Below are positions 30,388-39,058 of a DNA stretch of 46,486 nucleotides, one piece after another (positions within the stretch are counted from its first letter, which is position 1; every line of letters starts with the position of its first letter). Below the pieces are notes generated by a model. That model saw only the letters and a list, made by a program, of their open reading frames with translations. It had not been told where the DNA came from and did not search any database. The position numbers and the translations under genes were made by a program. Source of the stretch: Bacteroidales bacterium UBA6428 (lineage in GTDB: Bacteria > Bacteroidota > Bacteroidia > Bacteroidales > UBA932); contig DJOW01000076.1 in NCBI GenBank assembly GCA_002437305.1, positions 1-46,486 of the forward strand, given 5' to 3'.

Positions 30388-33029
30388 AGCCCTAACTCGT
30401 CCTTCATGGAGCGGAGAAGATCGAAGGCCTGGAGCGGGGTGATGTTGTTGAGGTCTACTCCGGAGAGTTTGTCGCGCAGGGATCCGAGCGTCGGGTCGTC
30501 CAGCTGGAAGAACGAGAGCTGAAGGCTGCCGTCGCTCTCAAGTGTCCCGGCCTTGGTCTGAACAGGTTTCTTGATCTCGCCTTTACCGGCGCTGACAAGG
30601 TGCTGGGAATCATTCATCTCCAAAGCCTTGAGAGTATTTTCCGCGCTCTGGATCACCTCCTTGGGCATCCCGGCCATCCTTGCGACGTGGATGCCGAAGC
30701 TGTGAGCCGTCCCGCCCTCCTTGAGTTTGCGGAGGAAAATCACCTGAGAGCCGACCTCTTTCACGGCGATGTGGAAGTCCCTGATCCTTGGATATATCTC
30801 TTCAAGGTCGTTAAGTTCGTGATAGTGAGTGGCAAAGAGCGTTTTTGCCCCATGGCCGTACTCATGAATGTATTCGACTATCGCGCGGGCGATCGACATT
30901 CCGTCGTAAGTTGAGGTTCCGCGGCCGATCTCGTCCAGGAGCACAAGAGAGCGTTCCGAAAGGTTGTGCAGGATCATCGAGGTCTCCAGCATCTCGACCA
31001 TGAACGTGGACTCGCCGCGTGAGATGTTGTCGGAGGCTCCGACCCTTGTGAAGATCTTGTCGAAGTACCCGATCCGCGCGCTGTCCGCTGGGACGAACGA
31101 ACCGATCTGCGCAAGCAGCACAATCAGGGCTGTCTGCCTGAGCAGGGCTGATTTACCGGCCATGTTCGGACCGGTCAGGATGATGATCTGCTGCTTCTTG
31201 TTGTCAAGGAATATGTCGTTGGGGACATATTCCTCGCCCGCCGGCATAAGTGTCTCGATGACAGGGTGGCGGCCGGCCTTGATGTCAAGGGTAAGATCCT
31301 TGGTCATCTCCGGACGGTTGTAGTGGTTGCCAAGGGCCAGCCGGGCGAACCCTGTAAGAACATCCAGGCGTGCGATGATCCGGCAGTTGGTCTGCATGGC
31401 GGGGATGTTCCTCTGGATCTCAGCCACCAGATCGCCGTAAATCTTTGTCTCAAGTGCGTAGATGCTGTCTTCGGCGCTAAGGATTTTCTCTTCGTAGTCC
31501 TTGAGTTCCTTGGTGATGTAACGCTCGGCGTTGACGAGGGTCTGCTTGCGGATCCATTCCGGAGGAACAAGGTCCTTCAAGGAGTTGCGGACTTCGATGA
31601 AGTACCCGAAAACGTTGTTGTAACCTATTTTGAGCGAGGATATTCCCGTCCTCTCGGCCTCTGACCGCTGAAGTTTCAGGAGGTAGTCCTTGCCACCAGA
31701 TGAGATGCTCCGGAGCTCGTCCAGCCCGGCATCGACTCCGGAAGCGATGACTTCGCCCTTTCCGATAGCCGCCGCGGGGTCCGGGGACATTGTGCCCGAT
31801 ATCCTGGCAAGTAGTTTAGAACAGTCCCTCATCTTGCTGAAGAGCGAATCCAAAGCCTTGACTCCGTGCTCTTTGCATAGTCTGGCGACTGGTTCCATCC
31901 GTGACAGGCCACGTCCCAGTTGCATAACCTCGCGGGGAGCGATCCTGCCTGTGGCCGCCCTGGAGATGATCCTTTCGAGGTCTCCGATGTCGCCGACATA
32001 TTCCTGAATCTTTCCAAGGTCGTCGCCGGCCTCAATGAAGTGCTGCACGACATCGTAGCGGCTGTTCAATTCCTTGATGTCCATTATCGGCATCGCAAGC
32101 CAGCTTCGAAGAAGCCTCGCGCCCATGGGGGATGAGCATTTGTCAATGACGCTGACCAAAGACACCCCCTCGCCGCCGACGGATGAATTGAATATCTCCA
32201 AGTTCCTCATCGTGAACTTGTCCATCCACACGAACCTGTCCTCGTCGATCCTGGAGATCGAGCAGATGTTCCTGAGGCCGGTGTGCTGGGTCTGCTCCAG
32301 ATAGACCATCAGCGCTCCGGCGGAGCAGATTCCCAAAGGATACCTGTCAACGGCGAAGCCTTTCAGGGATTCGACATTGAACTGTTTTTTTAGTCTCTCC
32401 ACAGCGGCGTCATAGACGAACGCCCACTCATCGATTGTCGTGATGTAGAGTTTGTCTCCGAATTTTTCCTTGACGCCCTTCTCGTAGCCTTTCTGGACCA
32501 CAACCTCTTTGGGATTCAGCGATGCGATGAGAGTCCCGATGTAGTCCAATGAACCTTGCGCCACCTGGAAGGAGCCAGTGGAGACATCCAGAAAAGCGGC
32601 TCCGCACTGGTCCTTGTCAAAGGTCAGTCCTGCGAGAAAGTTGTTTTCTTTTTGATCCAGAAGCTGGTCGTTGAAGGCCACTCCCGGGGTGACAAGCTCA
32701 GTGACACCGCGCTTAACCAGCTTTTTCGTGAATTTAGGGTCTTCCAGCTGGTCGCAGACAGCCACCTTGCAGCCGGCCTTGACAAGCTTTGGAAGATAGG
32801 AGTCTATGGCGTGGTGCGGGAATCCGGCCATCTCGATGCAGCCCTTGTCTCCGTTGGATTTCTTTGTCAGTACGATGCCTAGAACCTTGCTGACCAGCAC
32901 CGCGTCATCGGAGTAGGATTCGTAGAAATCCCCGACCCTGTAAAGCAGCACCGCTTCGGGATGCTGTGCCTTCACAGAGAAAAACTGCTTGATCAGCGGA
33001 GTGTCTTCTGGTACCTTATTTTTCGCCAT
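30384..33029 (-). CDS. mutS: DNA mismatch repair ATPase MutS
   Basis: 881 residues, full length. Mismatch-binding Phe35-Tyr36-Glu37 (GDFYESY) is intact, followed by connector, lever and clamp domains. The ATPase has Walker A GPNMAGKS (Lys626), Walker B LVLLDEIGRGTSTYDG and the FATHYHEL switch. The C-terminus ends in a short helical tail (LNNITPLQAFDLLRSMKDEL) as in the family, with the dimer/tetramer motif. It recognises base mismatches and starts repair with MutL. The gene is transcribed from a promoter at 33095-33125 and overlaps nhaA by four bases at the 3' ends. Confidence 0.98.
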   Translation of the reverse strand: MAKNKVPEDTPLIKQFFSVKAQHPEAVLLYRVGDFYESYSDDAVLVSKVLGIVLTKKSNGDKGCIEMAGFPHHAIDSYLPKLVKAGCKVAVCDQLEDPKFTKKLVKRGVTELVTPGVAFNDQLLDQKENNFLAGLTFDKDQCGAAFLDVSTGSFQVAQGSLDYIGTLIASLNPKEVVVQKGYEKGVKEKFGDKLYITTIDEWAFVYDAAVERLKKQFNVESLKGFAVDRYPLGICSAGALMVYLEQTQHTGLRNICSISRIDEDRFVWMDKFTMRNLEIFNSSVGGEGVSLVSVIDKCSSPMGARLLRSWLAMPIMDIKELNSRYDVVQHFIEAGDDLGKIQEYVGDIGDLERIISRAATGRIAPREVMQLGRGLSRMEPVARLCKEHGVKALDSLFSKMRDCSKLLARISGTMSPDPAAAIGKGEVIASGVDAGLDELRSISSGGKDYLLKLQRSEAERTGISSLKIGYNNVFGYFIEVRNSLKDLVPPEWIRKQTLVNAERYITKELKDYEEKILSAEDSIYALETKIYGDLVAEIQRNIPAMQTNCRIIARLDVLTGFARLALGNHYNRPEMTKDLTLDIKAGRHPVIETLMPAGEEYVPNDIFLDNKKQQIIILTGPNMAGKSALLRQTALIVLLAQIGSFVPADSARIGYFDKIFTRVGASDNISRGESTFMVEMLETSMILHNLSERSLVLLDEIGRGTSTYDGMSIARAIVEYIHEYGHGAKTLFATHYHELNDLEEIYPRIRDFHIAVKEVGSQVIFLRKLKEGGTAHSFGIHVARMAGMPKEVIQSAENTLKALEMNDSQHLVSAGKGEIKKPVQTKAGTLESDGSLQLSFFQLDDPTLGSLRDKLSGVDLNNITPLQAFDLLRSMKDELGL

Positions 33030-33094
33030 CTCAATGTCTTATCTTCGCCTAAAATATAAACTCAGATGCCTCCTCAACCGAAGAGGCAAGATTA

Positions 33095-33125
33095 CAAATT
33101 TACAAAAAACCTATGAATATACAGA
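33095..33125 (-). promoter_or_regulatory. mutS promoter with hairpin in leader
   Basis: On the minus strand TAAATTTG (33102 to 33095) is a perfect -7 element, with TCTG 19 bases upstream as an imperfect -33. The leader of about 60 bases holds a 5-bp hairpin (GCCTC/GAGGC at 33068-33087). Confidence 0.55.
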
Positions 33126-33235
33126 AAGAGATTTCCGATTACCATCTACGACACTTTAAGGCATTTTTGTCGTTCAAGAACTCCAATTGGCTGCATTGAA
33201 CAACGTTTAGGTGGGGAAATGTCGTTTGAAAAATA

Positions 33236-33847
33236 TTAGAAGTCCAGCCGGAGGATGTCGCGGGTGAGGACGGTGTGCTTGGTCTTGGTCTCGGCGACGT
33301 GGAAGCCTTGGGCGAGGAAGTTGCGCTCGCCCGGGATGTTCTGCGGATCCACGGTGGCGACGATGTGCTTGGCTCCCGTGCTTTCGGCCAGTCCGATGGA
33401 CCAGCCGATGAACGTGCGCTGGAAACCTCTGCCACGATATTCCTTGTCCACAGCCACGGCGTCGAAAGTGAACACCTCGGAAGGGTTGAGGTGAAGATCC
33501 GAGGCAAGGGTGCGAAAAGCCCTGTTTTGCACCCGGAATGGATTATTAATGGCCTTTTGGGTGCAAATATGGCTGTTCCGCACCCGTGATCCATAGCCCT
33601 TCCCCCTCAGCGTTGTGTCAACGGCAAGATGCTCGATGTAGATCTGCCGTTCAAACTCCCAATAAGAGATGAATCCGACGAAAGTGCCCCCGTCCCAATA
33701 TTCGCAAAGATGGTACTGACTGCACCCGAAGACATATTCCTGCTGGCTCTCAGTCCTTTGCTCGAAGATCGGGAAGCTGCTCGCGTAAAGCCTTCGGAAC
33801 TTCTCGAACCGCTCGTCCCCTGAACTTTTTATCTCGATTCCGTGCAT
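33236..33847 (-). CDS. Chimeric GNAT acetyltransferase: two partial GNAT domains joined across a palindromic repeat
   Basis: 203 residues from ATG 33847. The N-terminal part (about 1-88) is the first half of one GNAT protein: IEIKSSGDERFEKFRRLYAS, then HLAVDTTLRGKGYGSRV, an acetyl-CoA-binding motif A. About 26 codons of repeat DNA follow (RNSHICTQ... NRAFRTLAS). Then a second GNAT half begins: NPSEVFTFDAVAVDKEYRGRGFQRTFIGWS, a second motif A, ending VATVDPQNIPGERNFLAQGFHVAE. The first half lacks the strands after motif A and the second lacks its start. The frame is open, but the product has two partial cofactor sites and its activity is doubtful. A deletion between neighbouring GNAT genes, or repeat insertion followed by recombination, would explain it. 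It could also be read as a pseudogene. Confidence 0.72.
   Translation of the reverse strand: MHGIEIKSSGDERFEKFRRLYASSFPIFEQRTESQQEYVFGCSQYHLCEYWDGGTFVGFISYWEFERQIYIEHLAVDTTLRGKGYGSRVRNSHICTQKAINNPFRVQNRAFRTLASDLHLNPSEVFTFDAVAVDKEYRGRGFQRTFIGWSIGLAESTGAKHIVATVDPQNIPGERNFLAQGFHVAETKTKHTVLTRDILRLDF
33508..33585. repeat. Two-unit palindromic repeat inside the acetyltransferase gene
   Basis: Two 27-base hairpin units, 33508-33534 and 33559-33585, each run from GGGTGC to GCACCC (or the converse on the other strand) and are separated by 24 bases. They share about 18 of 27 positions when aligned. The 78-base block equals 26 codons and keeps the reading frame. The layout is that of REP/BIME-type or MITE-like elements. 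Confidence 0.7.
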
Positions 33848-33869
33848 GGCCTTGATGTCTAATACTGAC

Positions 33870-33896
33870 AAATATAACAAAAAACGACTATCTTTG
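33870..33896. promoter_or_regulatory. Back-to-back -7 elements for the divergent acetyltransferase and glycosyltransferase genes
   Basis: On the minus strand TATATTTG (33877 to 33870) with TTTA 19 bases upstream could drive the acetyltransferase gene. On the plus strand TATCTTTG (33889-33896) could drive the glycosyltransferase gene. The elements are 11 bases apart, so the promoters overlap. Confidence 0.5.
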
Positions 33897-33981
33897 TAAA
33901 CTTATGTAGCATGAGGTTATTAATTGTGTGCCGAAGTTCCTTCATACACGCAAATTAAGATGATTCAAAATCAGAAGCGAT

Positions 33982-35313
33982 ATGAAAAGAGTGCTGATAG
34001 TGACATATTACTGGCCGCCGTCCGGGGGGTCTGGAGTACAAAGGTGGGTAAAGTTTGTCAAGTACCTGCCGTCAGCCGGTTGGCAGCCGGTCGTCTATAC
34101 TCCGGAGAATCCGGACCTGACAACGATAGACAAGACGCTTGAGTTGGAGATCCCTTCTGACATCGAAATCATAAAAAGCCACATCTTCGAACCTTACGGG
34201 GTTTACCGGAAGCTTACGGGGCAGGAAGGAACAGCGGAACTCAAGACAAATGCCGCGGCCGGCGCCGGCAAGGAGGAGGTTAATCCGATCAATGGCCAGA
34301 AGAAATCCTGGGCTCAACGGCTGTCTCTGTTCATCAGAGGCAACCTCTTCATTCCTGATCCGAGGGTGATGTGGGTCCGCCCGTCAGTCCGTTTTTTGAA
34401 AAGATACCTTGAGGAGCACCCTGTTGATGCGATCGTCACCACAGGCCCTCCACACTCTATGCATCTCATAGGGCTCCGTCTTTCTAAGGCTACGGGGATA
34501 CCATGGGTGGCCGATTTTCGTGATCCATGGACCAAAATGTTCTATTTCAAGCATCTTGGCTTGACCTCATGGGCGGAAAGGAAACACCGTAGGCTTGAGC
34601 AGGCGGTTCTTGACGGAGCGACCAGGGTTATCGCGGTCTCACCACTGGTTCTGGATGAGTTCCAGGCCATGACGAAGACACCGGTAGAGCTGATCACCAA
34701 TGGCTTTGATGAGGAGGATTTCAAGAAGGATTTCGATCAGGACGAGTACTTCAACATTACCCACACGGGCCTTTTCGCCTCTGATGGCAATCCGGAGACT
34801 CTCTGGAAAGTGCTTGCCCAGAAATGCGATGAGGATGAAGAGTTTAAAAAGTCGCTGAGAATAAGGCTGGTGGGTAAAACGGACAAGGAAATAACGGACT
34901 CTATTGAAAATTCCGGGCTTGGCGGTAATCTTAAGGACTTCGGCTATCAGAATCATGACACGGCTGTCCGGGAGCAGATGAACGCCACGATTCTGATCCT
35001 GCCGTTGAGAAAGGAACCTGAATACAGGGCGGTGCTTCCCGGGAAACTTTTTGAATATCTTGCCTCGCGACGTCCGATCCTTGGAATCGGCCAGACGGAC
35101 GGAGCGATGGCCCAGATTCTCTCTGAGACCGGTTCCGGAGTGGTCTATGACTGGGATGACGAGAAAAGGATCAAGGCTTGGATTGATTTCTGCTGGGATG
35201 AGTTCAAGAATGACGATCTGCATGACAACACGTCGGACATTTCCCGTTTCACGCGCCGCAACCTGACGGTCAAATTGGCCGGGCTTCTTAACCAAATAAC
35301 GGAAAAACGATAA
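33982..35313 (+). CDS. GT4-like glycosyltransferase
   Basis: 443 residues, GT-B fold. N-terminal nucleotide-free domain starts MKRVLIVTYYWPPSGGSGVQ, the glycine-rich loop of this family. TTGPPHSMHLIGLRLSKATG (about 153-172) and WVADFRDPW belong to the first domain. The C-terminal domain contains VISPLV-like IAVSPLVLDEFQAM, NGFDEEDF, and LPGKLFEYLASRRPILGIG with the acidic donor-binding Glu (about 347-366). No membrane helix, hence cytoplasmic or peripheral. Donor and acceptor are unknown. It precedes a YfhO-type membrane protein by 23 bases and is probably co-transcribed with it, suggesting a shared role in envelope glycan or protein glycosylation. Confidence 0.9.
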   Translation: MKRVLIVTYYWPPSGGSGVQRWVKFVKYLPSAGWQPVVYTPENPDLTTIDKTLELEIPSDIEIIKSHIFEPYGVYRKLTGQEGTAELKTNAAAGAGKEEVNPINGQKKSWAQRLSLFIRGNLFIPDPRVMWVRPSVRFLKRYLEEHPVDAIVTTGPPHSMHLIGLRLSKATGIPWVADFRDPWTKMFYFKHLGLTSWAERKHRRLEQAVLDGATRVIAVSPLVLDEFQAMTKTPVELITNGFDEEDFKKDFDQDEYFNITHTGLFASDGNPETLWKVLAQKCDEDEEFKKSLRIRLVGKTDKEITDSIENSGLGGNLKDFGYQNHDTAVREQMNATILILPLRKEPEYRAVLPGKLFEYLASRRPILGIGQTDGAMAQILSETGSGVVYDWDDEKRIKAWIDFCWDEFKNDDLHDNTSDISRFTRRNLTVKLAGLLNQITEKR

Positions 35314-35336
35314 ACTCACTTGAATATTCATGGATT

Positions 35337-37922
35337 ATGGGCAAGAAAATGATAAGGAAGGCTGCGGTGTACGCAGGAATCGCGCTGCTGTTTTTGGCTT
35401 TGGCCTATGGTTTCGTTCCTGAGGTGTTGACCGGAAAGGTGGTCAACCAGAGTGACATCACCGGCTACAGGAGCATGTCTCAGGAAGCGGTGACATGGAA
35501 CAAGGCGCACCCTGACGATCCTACGTACTGGACTGACTCGATGTTCGGAGGGATGCCGACGACCTCGTTCATGCCTTCAAGCGCCGGTGACTGGACCCAG
35601 GGCCTGTATGATCTCTTCATGAAAGGCAAGAGGCCGGCCAATTGGCTCTTCATTTCCTTGCTGGGCGCTTTTTTGCTGATGCTCTCTCTGGGAATCGACA
35701 AGATTCTGGCAATAGGAGGCGCGGTCGCGGTGACCTATTGCTCATACAATTTCCAGATCATTCAGGTAGGGCACAACACCAAGATGCAGGCTATAGCGTT
35801 CCTGCCTTGGGCTTTGGCGGCTGTGATCTTCACCTACCGTTCGGCTCTTAATTCAAAATCCGGCTGGAAATCCTGGCTTCCAAAGACTTTGTCGGGCGCG
35901 GTCCTGTTCGGTTTCGCCTTGAGTTTCCAGATCAAGGCCAACCATCAGCAGATCACCTACTACCTTGCGATACTGATCGTGATCTACGCTCTGTATGTCT
36001 TCTTAAGGGCCTGCTTTGACAAGACCGCGGACAGGCGTGGCTACATCGGCCGTTTCTTCGCGGCCAGCGCGTTGCTTTTGGTGGTGGGGCTTGCCGGCAT
36101 CGGCACCAACGCCATCAAACTCGCGCCTCTTTATGAATATACCAAATACACCATGCGTGGAGGTTCCGAACTGTCACATCCTGAAGGCGGAGAGATCAAC
36201 AGCACCGGCCTCCAACTGGACTACGCCACAGCCTGGTCCTATGGTTGGGAAGAACTGCCGAACCTGATGATTCCGAACTTCAACGGAGGATCCTCAGCCG
36301 GTTCAATCAACCCGGACAAGTCCGAGGTCGTAAAACTGTTCAGACAGGCCGGGCAAGGCAATCCAAAGGAAATAGCCAAGTCCCTGCCTCTGTATTGGGG
36401 ACCTCAGCCGTTTACTGCCGGGCCTATGTACATGGGTGCCATAACGATTTTCCTCTTTGTGCTCGGACTGTTCCTCTACAAAGGCAAGGAGAAATGGTGG
36501 CTTCTGGCCGCCACCCTTGTGGCAGTTTTCCTCAGCCTGGGAAATCACATGATGTGGTTCACGAAACTGTTTTTCGACTATGCTCCGATGTACAGCAAGT
36601 TCAGGACTGTCTCCATGGCTTTGGTTGTGCTTCAGCTTACCCTTCCGATGCTTGGTTTCATCACTTTGGACAGAATCCTGAAGCGGGAATATTCCAAAAA
36701 GGAATTTCTGCGTGCCGGCTGGATCGCACTTGCGCTGACCGCTGGATTCTGCCTTCTTTGCGCGCTTGTTCCAAGCATAGCCGGATCCTTCTCCGGCAGG
36801 GCAGATGCTCAGATGCAGAACATAATCGTGGATGCTTTGAAAGCAGACCGCAAGCATCTTCTTTCTACGGATGCTCTCTGGTCTATGATTTTGATTGTCA
36901 TCACCTTCGGACTGATTCTTCGGGCCTACGGCATCCCTGGGAACGCTCAGAAATCCTACGAAAGCGATCCTCACACCGGTAATGCCCGAAGGATGGAAGC
37001 GATGGTGGGAATATGTCTCCTTGTGTTTGTGAATATGTTCACGGTCGGAAAGCGTTACCTCAACTCGGACAGTTTCACGACCCCGCGCCAGTTCAATAAC
37101 CAGTTCGAGGCAAGGCCTGTGGACAAGGTGATCCTCAATGACCTGACTCCTTCCTACAGAGTCGTTGACCTAAGCGCGGACATATTCAATGATTCTTTCA
37201 ACCCCTATTGGCACAAGTGCATCGGCGGCTACAGCCCGGCAAAGCTCCAGCGCTACCAGGATCTGATTGACCGGTATATCGTAAAAGAGCTTCAGTCGGT
37301 CTCGATCGCGGCGCAAACATCCCAAAGCATCGCCTCATTCCAGAAAGGGATCAAAAACATTCCTGTGCTTTCCGCCCTTAACACCAAGTTCTTCATCCTT
37401 GGCGCGGATTTGCCGCCGGTAGAGAACCTTGGAGCTTTCGGCCCGGCCTGGTTTGTGGACTCTTTTGTCCCGGCGGCGAATCCGGACGAGGAGATCGCGC
37501 TTCTTGACTCGGTCGACCTCAGGCGCACGGCTGTGGTCGGGGCTGATTTTCCTCAAGCCCGGGAAGCTGTGGCAAGGCAGGTTGCGGACACAGCAGCCTT
37601 TGGAAGGATATTCATGAAATCTTATGCTCCCAACGAGCTTCGTTACCATTATTCCGTCGCCACGGAGAGCACTGTGGTGTTCAGTGAGATCTATTACCCG
37701 GATGGATGGACCGCCACCGTTGACGGTAAGCCTTTGGATCTTTTCAGGGCGGACTGGGTACTCCGCGCGGCCGTCGTTCCGGCAGGTGAGCACGACATCG
37801 TCATGCGCTTCGAGCCAAAGGTCTACTCCGTGGGAGAGAAGGCCTCCAGAGCCTCATCTGTGACGTTGTATCTGCTTCTGGCCCTCTCTCTGGCCGGCTT
37901 CGCGGTGACCACCCGTCATTGA
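35337..37922 (+). CDS. YfhO family membrane protein
   Basis: 861 residues with about 12-13 hydrophobic helices. A large extracytoplasmic loop follows the first helix (VNQSDITGYRSMSQEAVTWN), then DSMFGGMPTTSFMP, a helix-rich core with KADxxRK-like positive loops, and a C-terminal extracytoplasmic domain with EIYYPDGWTATVDGKPLDLF ... GEHDIVMRFEPKVYSVGEKA, the family hallmark, before a final helix. YfhO proteins are GT-C-like membrane glycosyltransferases: in Bacillus and Listeria they add sugars to teichoic acids, using undecaprenyl-linked donors. In Bacteroidota the acceptor is unknown. With the preceding GT4-like gene it forms a two-gene unit. The stop codon overlaps that of the convergent mrp by seven bases. 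Confidence 0.93.
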   Translation: MGKKMIRKAAVYAGIALLFLALAYGFVPEVLTGKVVNQSDITGYRSMSQEAVTWNKAHPDDPTYWTDSMFGGMPTTSFMPSSAGDWTQGLYDLFMKGKRPANWLFISLLGAFLLMLSLGIDKILAIGGAVAVTYCSYNFQIIQVGHNTKMQAIAFLPWALAAVIFTYRSALNSKSGWKSWLPKTLSGAVLFGFALSFQIKANHQQITYYLAILIVIYALYVFLRACFDKTADRRGYIGRFFAASALLLVVGLAGIGTNAIKLAPLYEYTKYTMRGGSELSHPEGGEINSTGLQLDYATAWSYGWEELPNLMIPNFNGGSSAGSINPDKSEVVKLFRQAGQGNPKEIAKSLPLYWGPQPFTAGPMYMGAITIFLFVLGLFLYKGKEKWWLLAATLVAVFLSLGNHMMWFTKLFFDYAPMYSKFRTVSMALVVLQLTLPMLGFITLDRILKREYSKKEFLRAGWIALALTAGFCLLCALVPSIAGSFSGRADAQMQNIIVDALKADRKHLLSTDALWSMILIVITFGLILRAYGIPGNAQKSYESDPHTGNARRMEAMVGICLLVFVNMFTVGKRYLNSDSFTTPRQFNNQFEARPVDKVILNDLTPSYRVVDLSADIFNDSFNPYWHKCIGGYSPAKLQRYQDLIDRYIVKELQSVSIAAQTSQSIASFQKGIKNIPVLSALNTKFFILGADLPPVENLGAFGPAWFVDSFVPAANPDEEIALLDSVDLRRTAVVGADFPQAREAVARQVADTAAFGRIFMKSYAPNELRYHYSVATESTVVFSEIYYPDGWTATVDGKPLDLFRADWVLRAAVVPAGEHDIVMRFEPKVYSVGEKASRASSVTLYLLLALSLAGFAVTTRH

Positions 37923-38986
37923 TGATCCACCGCTTCGGCCAGGCGGGAGGCAAGGTTGATGAAGGCCTGCCCGTCAGGACGGGTTGAGAGGGCGGCGGGC
38001 TCACCTGAGTCACCGCCTTCCCGGATGCTCTGGACGATCGGAATCTGTCCCAGAAGCGGAATCCCGTACTTGTCGGCCATTTCCTTGCCGCCGTTCTTTC
38101 CGAATATGTAGTACTTGTTCTGAGGAAGTTCCTCAGGGGTGAACCACGCCATGTTCTCGACGAGCCCGAAGATCTTGCGGTCTATGTTCTTGTTGCGGAA
38201 CATGTTCACGCCTTTCTCAACATCCGACAGGGCCACAGGCTGAGGTGTCGTGACAATCAGCGCGCCTTCCATCGGAATGTCGTTGACGAGGGAGATGTGT
38301 ATGTCTCCTGTTCCAGGAGGCATGTCGATCAGAAGGAAGTCCAGAATGCCCCACCTGACTTGCAGTATCATTTGTTTCAATGCGTTGCATGCCATTGGTC
38401 CTCTCCAGATGAGGGCTTGGCCAGGCTCGGCGAAATAGCCGATGGACATCCATTTCACTCCGTATTTCTCAATCGGGTAGATCACTTCCTTACCTTCCGC
38501 TGTCTGTTCCGCCTCGGGCACTGCCCCTACCGTGCCGGTCATCAGCGGGACGGACGGTCCGTAGACATCCGCGTCGGCAAGTCCGACTTTGTGGCCGAGA
38601 CGGGCCAGCGCCACGGCCAGATTGACCGCTACCGTAGATTTCCCGACCCCGCCTTTGCCGGAGGCTATGCCGATGATGTGGCGGACATTATTGATCTCAT
38701 CAAGGCCTAGGTCAAGGCCTGCTTTCTTCTTGGGAGCCTCGTCCTTGACCACTGTCTTGACTTCAACCTCAGTACCTTGCGGAGCGTTGCGGATGATTGC
38801 CGCGCGGGTGCTTCCGACAAGATATTCAGTGAGTGGGTCACGCCTTTTAGGGAAGGCGATCGTTACAGTCACTTTGTTGCCGTCGATGGAGACGGAGTCG
38901 ACCATCCCCAGTTCAACTATGCTTTTGCTGCCTTTGGCGGGGTGAACCACCTCGGAGAGCATGTTTAAGACTTCCTGTTCTGTCAT
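37916..38986 (-). CDS. mrp: Mrp/NBP35 family iron-sulfur carrier ATPase (ApbC), without CxxC
   Basis: 356 residues. An N-terminal MIP18/DUF59 domain (about 4-80) is linked to a P-loop ATPase with GKGGVGKST (110-118; deviant Walker A) and DMPPGTGDIH (switch). Mrp proteins carry [4Fe-4S] clusters bound between two subunits by a CxxC near the C-terminus. Here the corresponding stretch is ENMAWFTPEELPQNKYYIFG and contains no cysteine pair. I recall the same in other Bacteroidota (TPAELPENKYYIFG), so it seems a lineage property rather than an error. Thus cluster transfer must use other ligands or the protein has another role. A 14-bp palindrome ends two bases before the start codon. Confidence 0.93.
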   Translation of the reverse strand: MTEQEVLNMLSEVVHPAKGSKSIVELGMVDSVSIDGNKVTVTIAFPKRRDPLTEYLVGSTRAAIIRNAPQGTEVEVKTVVKDEAPKKKAGLDLGLDEINNVRHIIGIASGKGGVGKSTVAVNLAVALARLGHKVGLADADVYGPSVPLMTGTVGAVPEAEQTAEGKEVIYPIEKYGVKWMSIGYFAEPGQALIWRGPMACNALKQMILQVRWGILDFLLIDMPPGTGDIHISLVNDIPMEGALIVTTPQPVALSDVEKGVNMFRNKNIDRKIFGLVENMAWFTPEELPQNKYYIFGKNGGKEMADKYGIPLLGQIPIVQSIREGGDSGEPAALSTRPDGQAFINLASRLAEAVDHQ

Positions 38987-39058
38987 TTTTGAATATATTC
39001 AATTAACCTCCGATCCCGGCATTTCGCAAAAACCTCTTGAGGCGCGGGAATGTATAAA

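Noticed and set aside
33139..33594. 151-codon frame on the minus strand overlapping the acetyltransferase gene
   Set aside because: It is Ser/Pro/Arg-rich out-of-frame translation of the acetyltransferase gene and its 3' flank.
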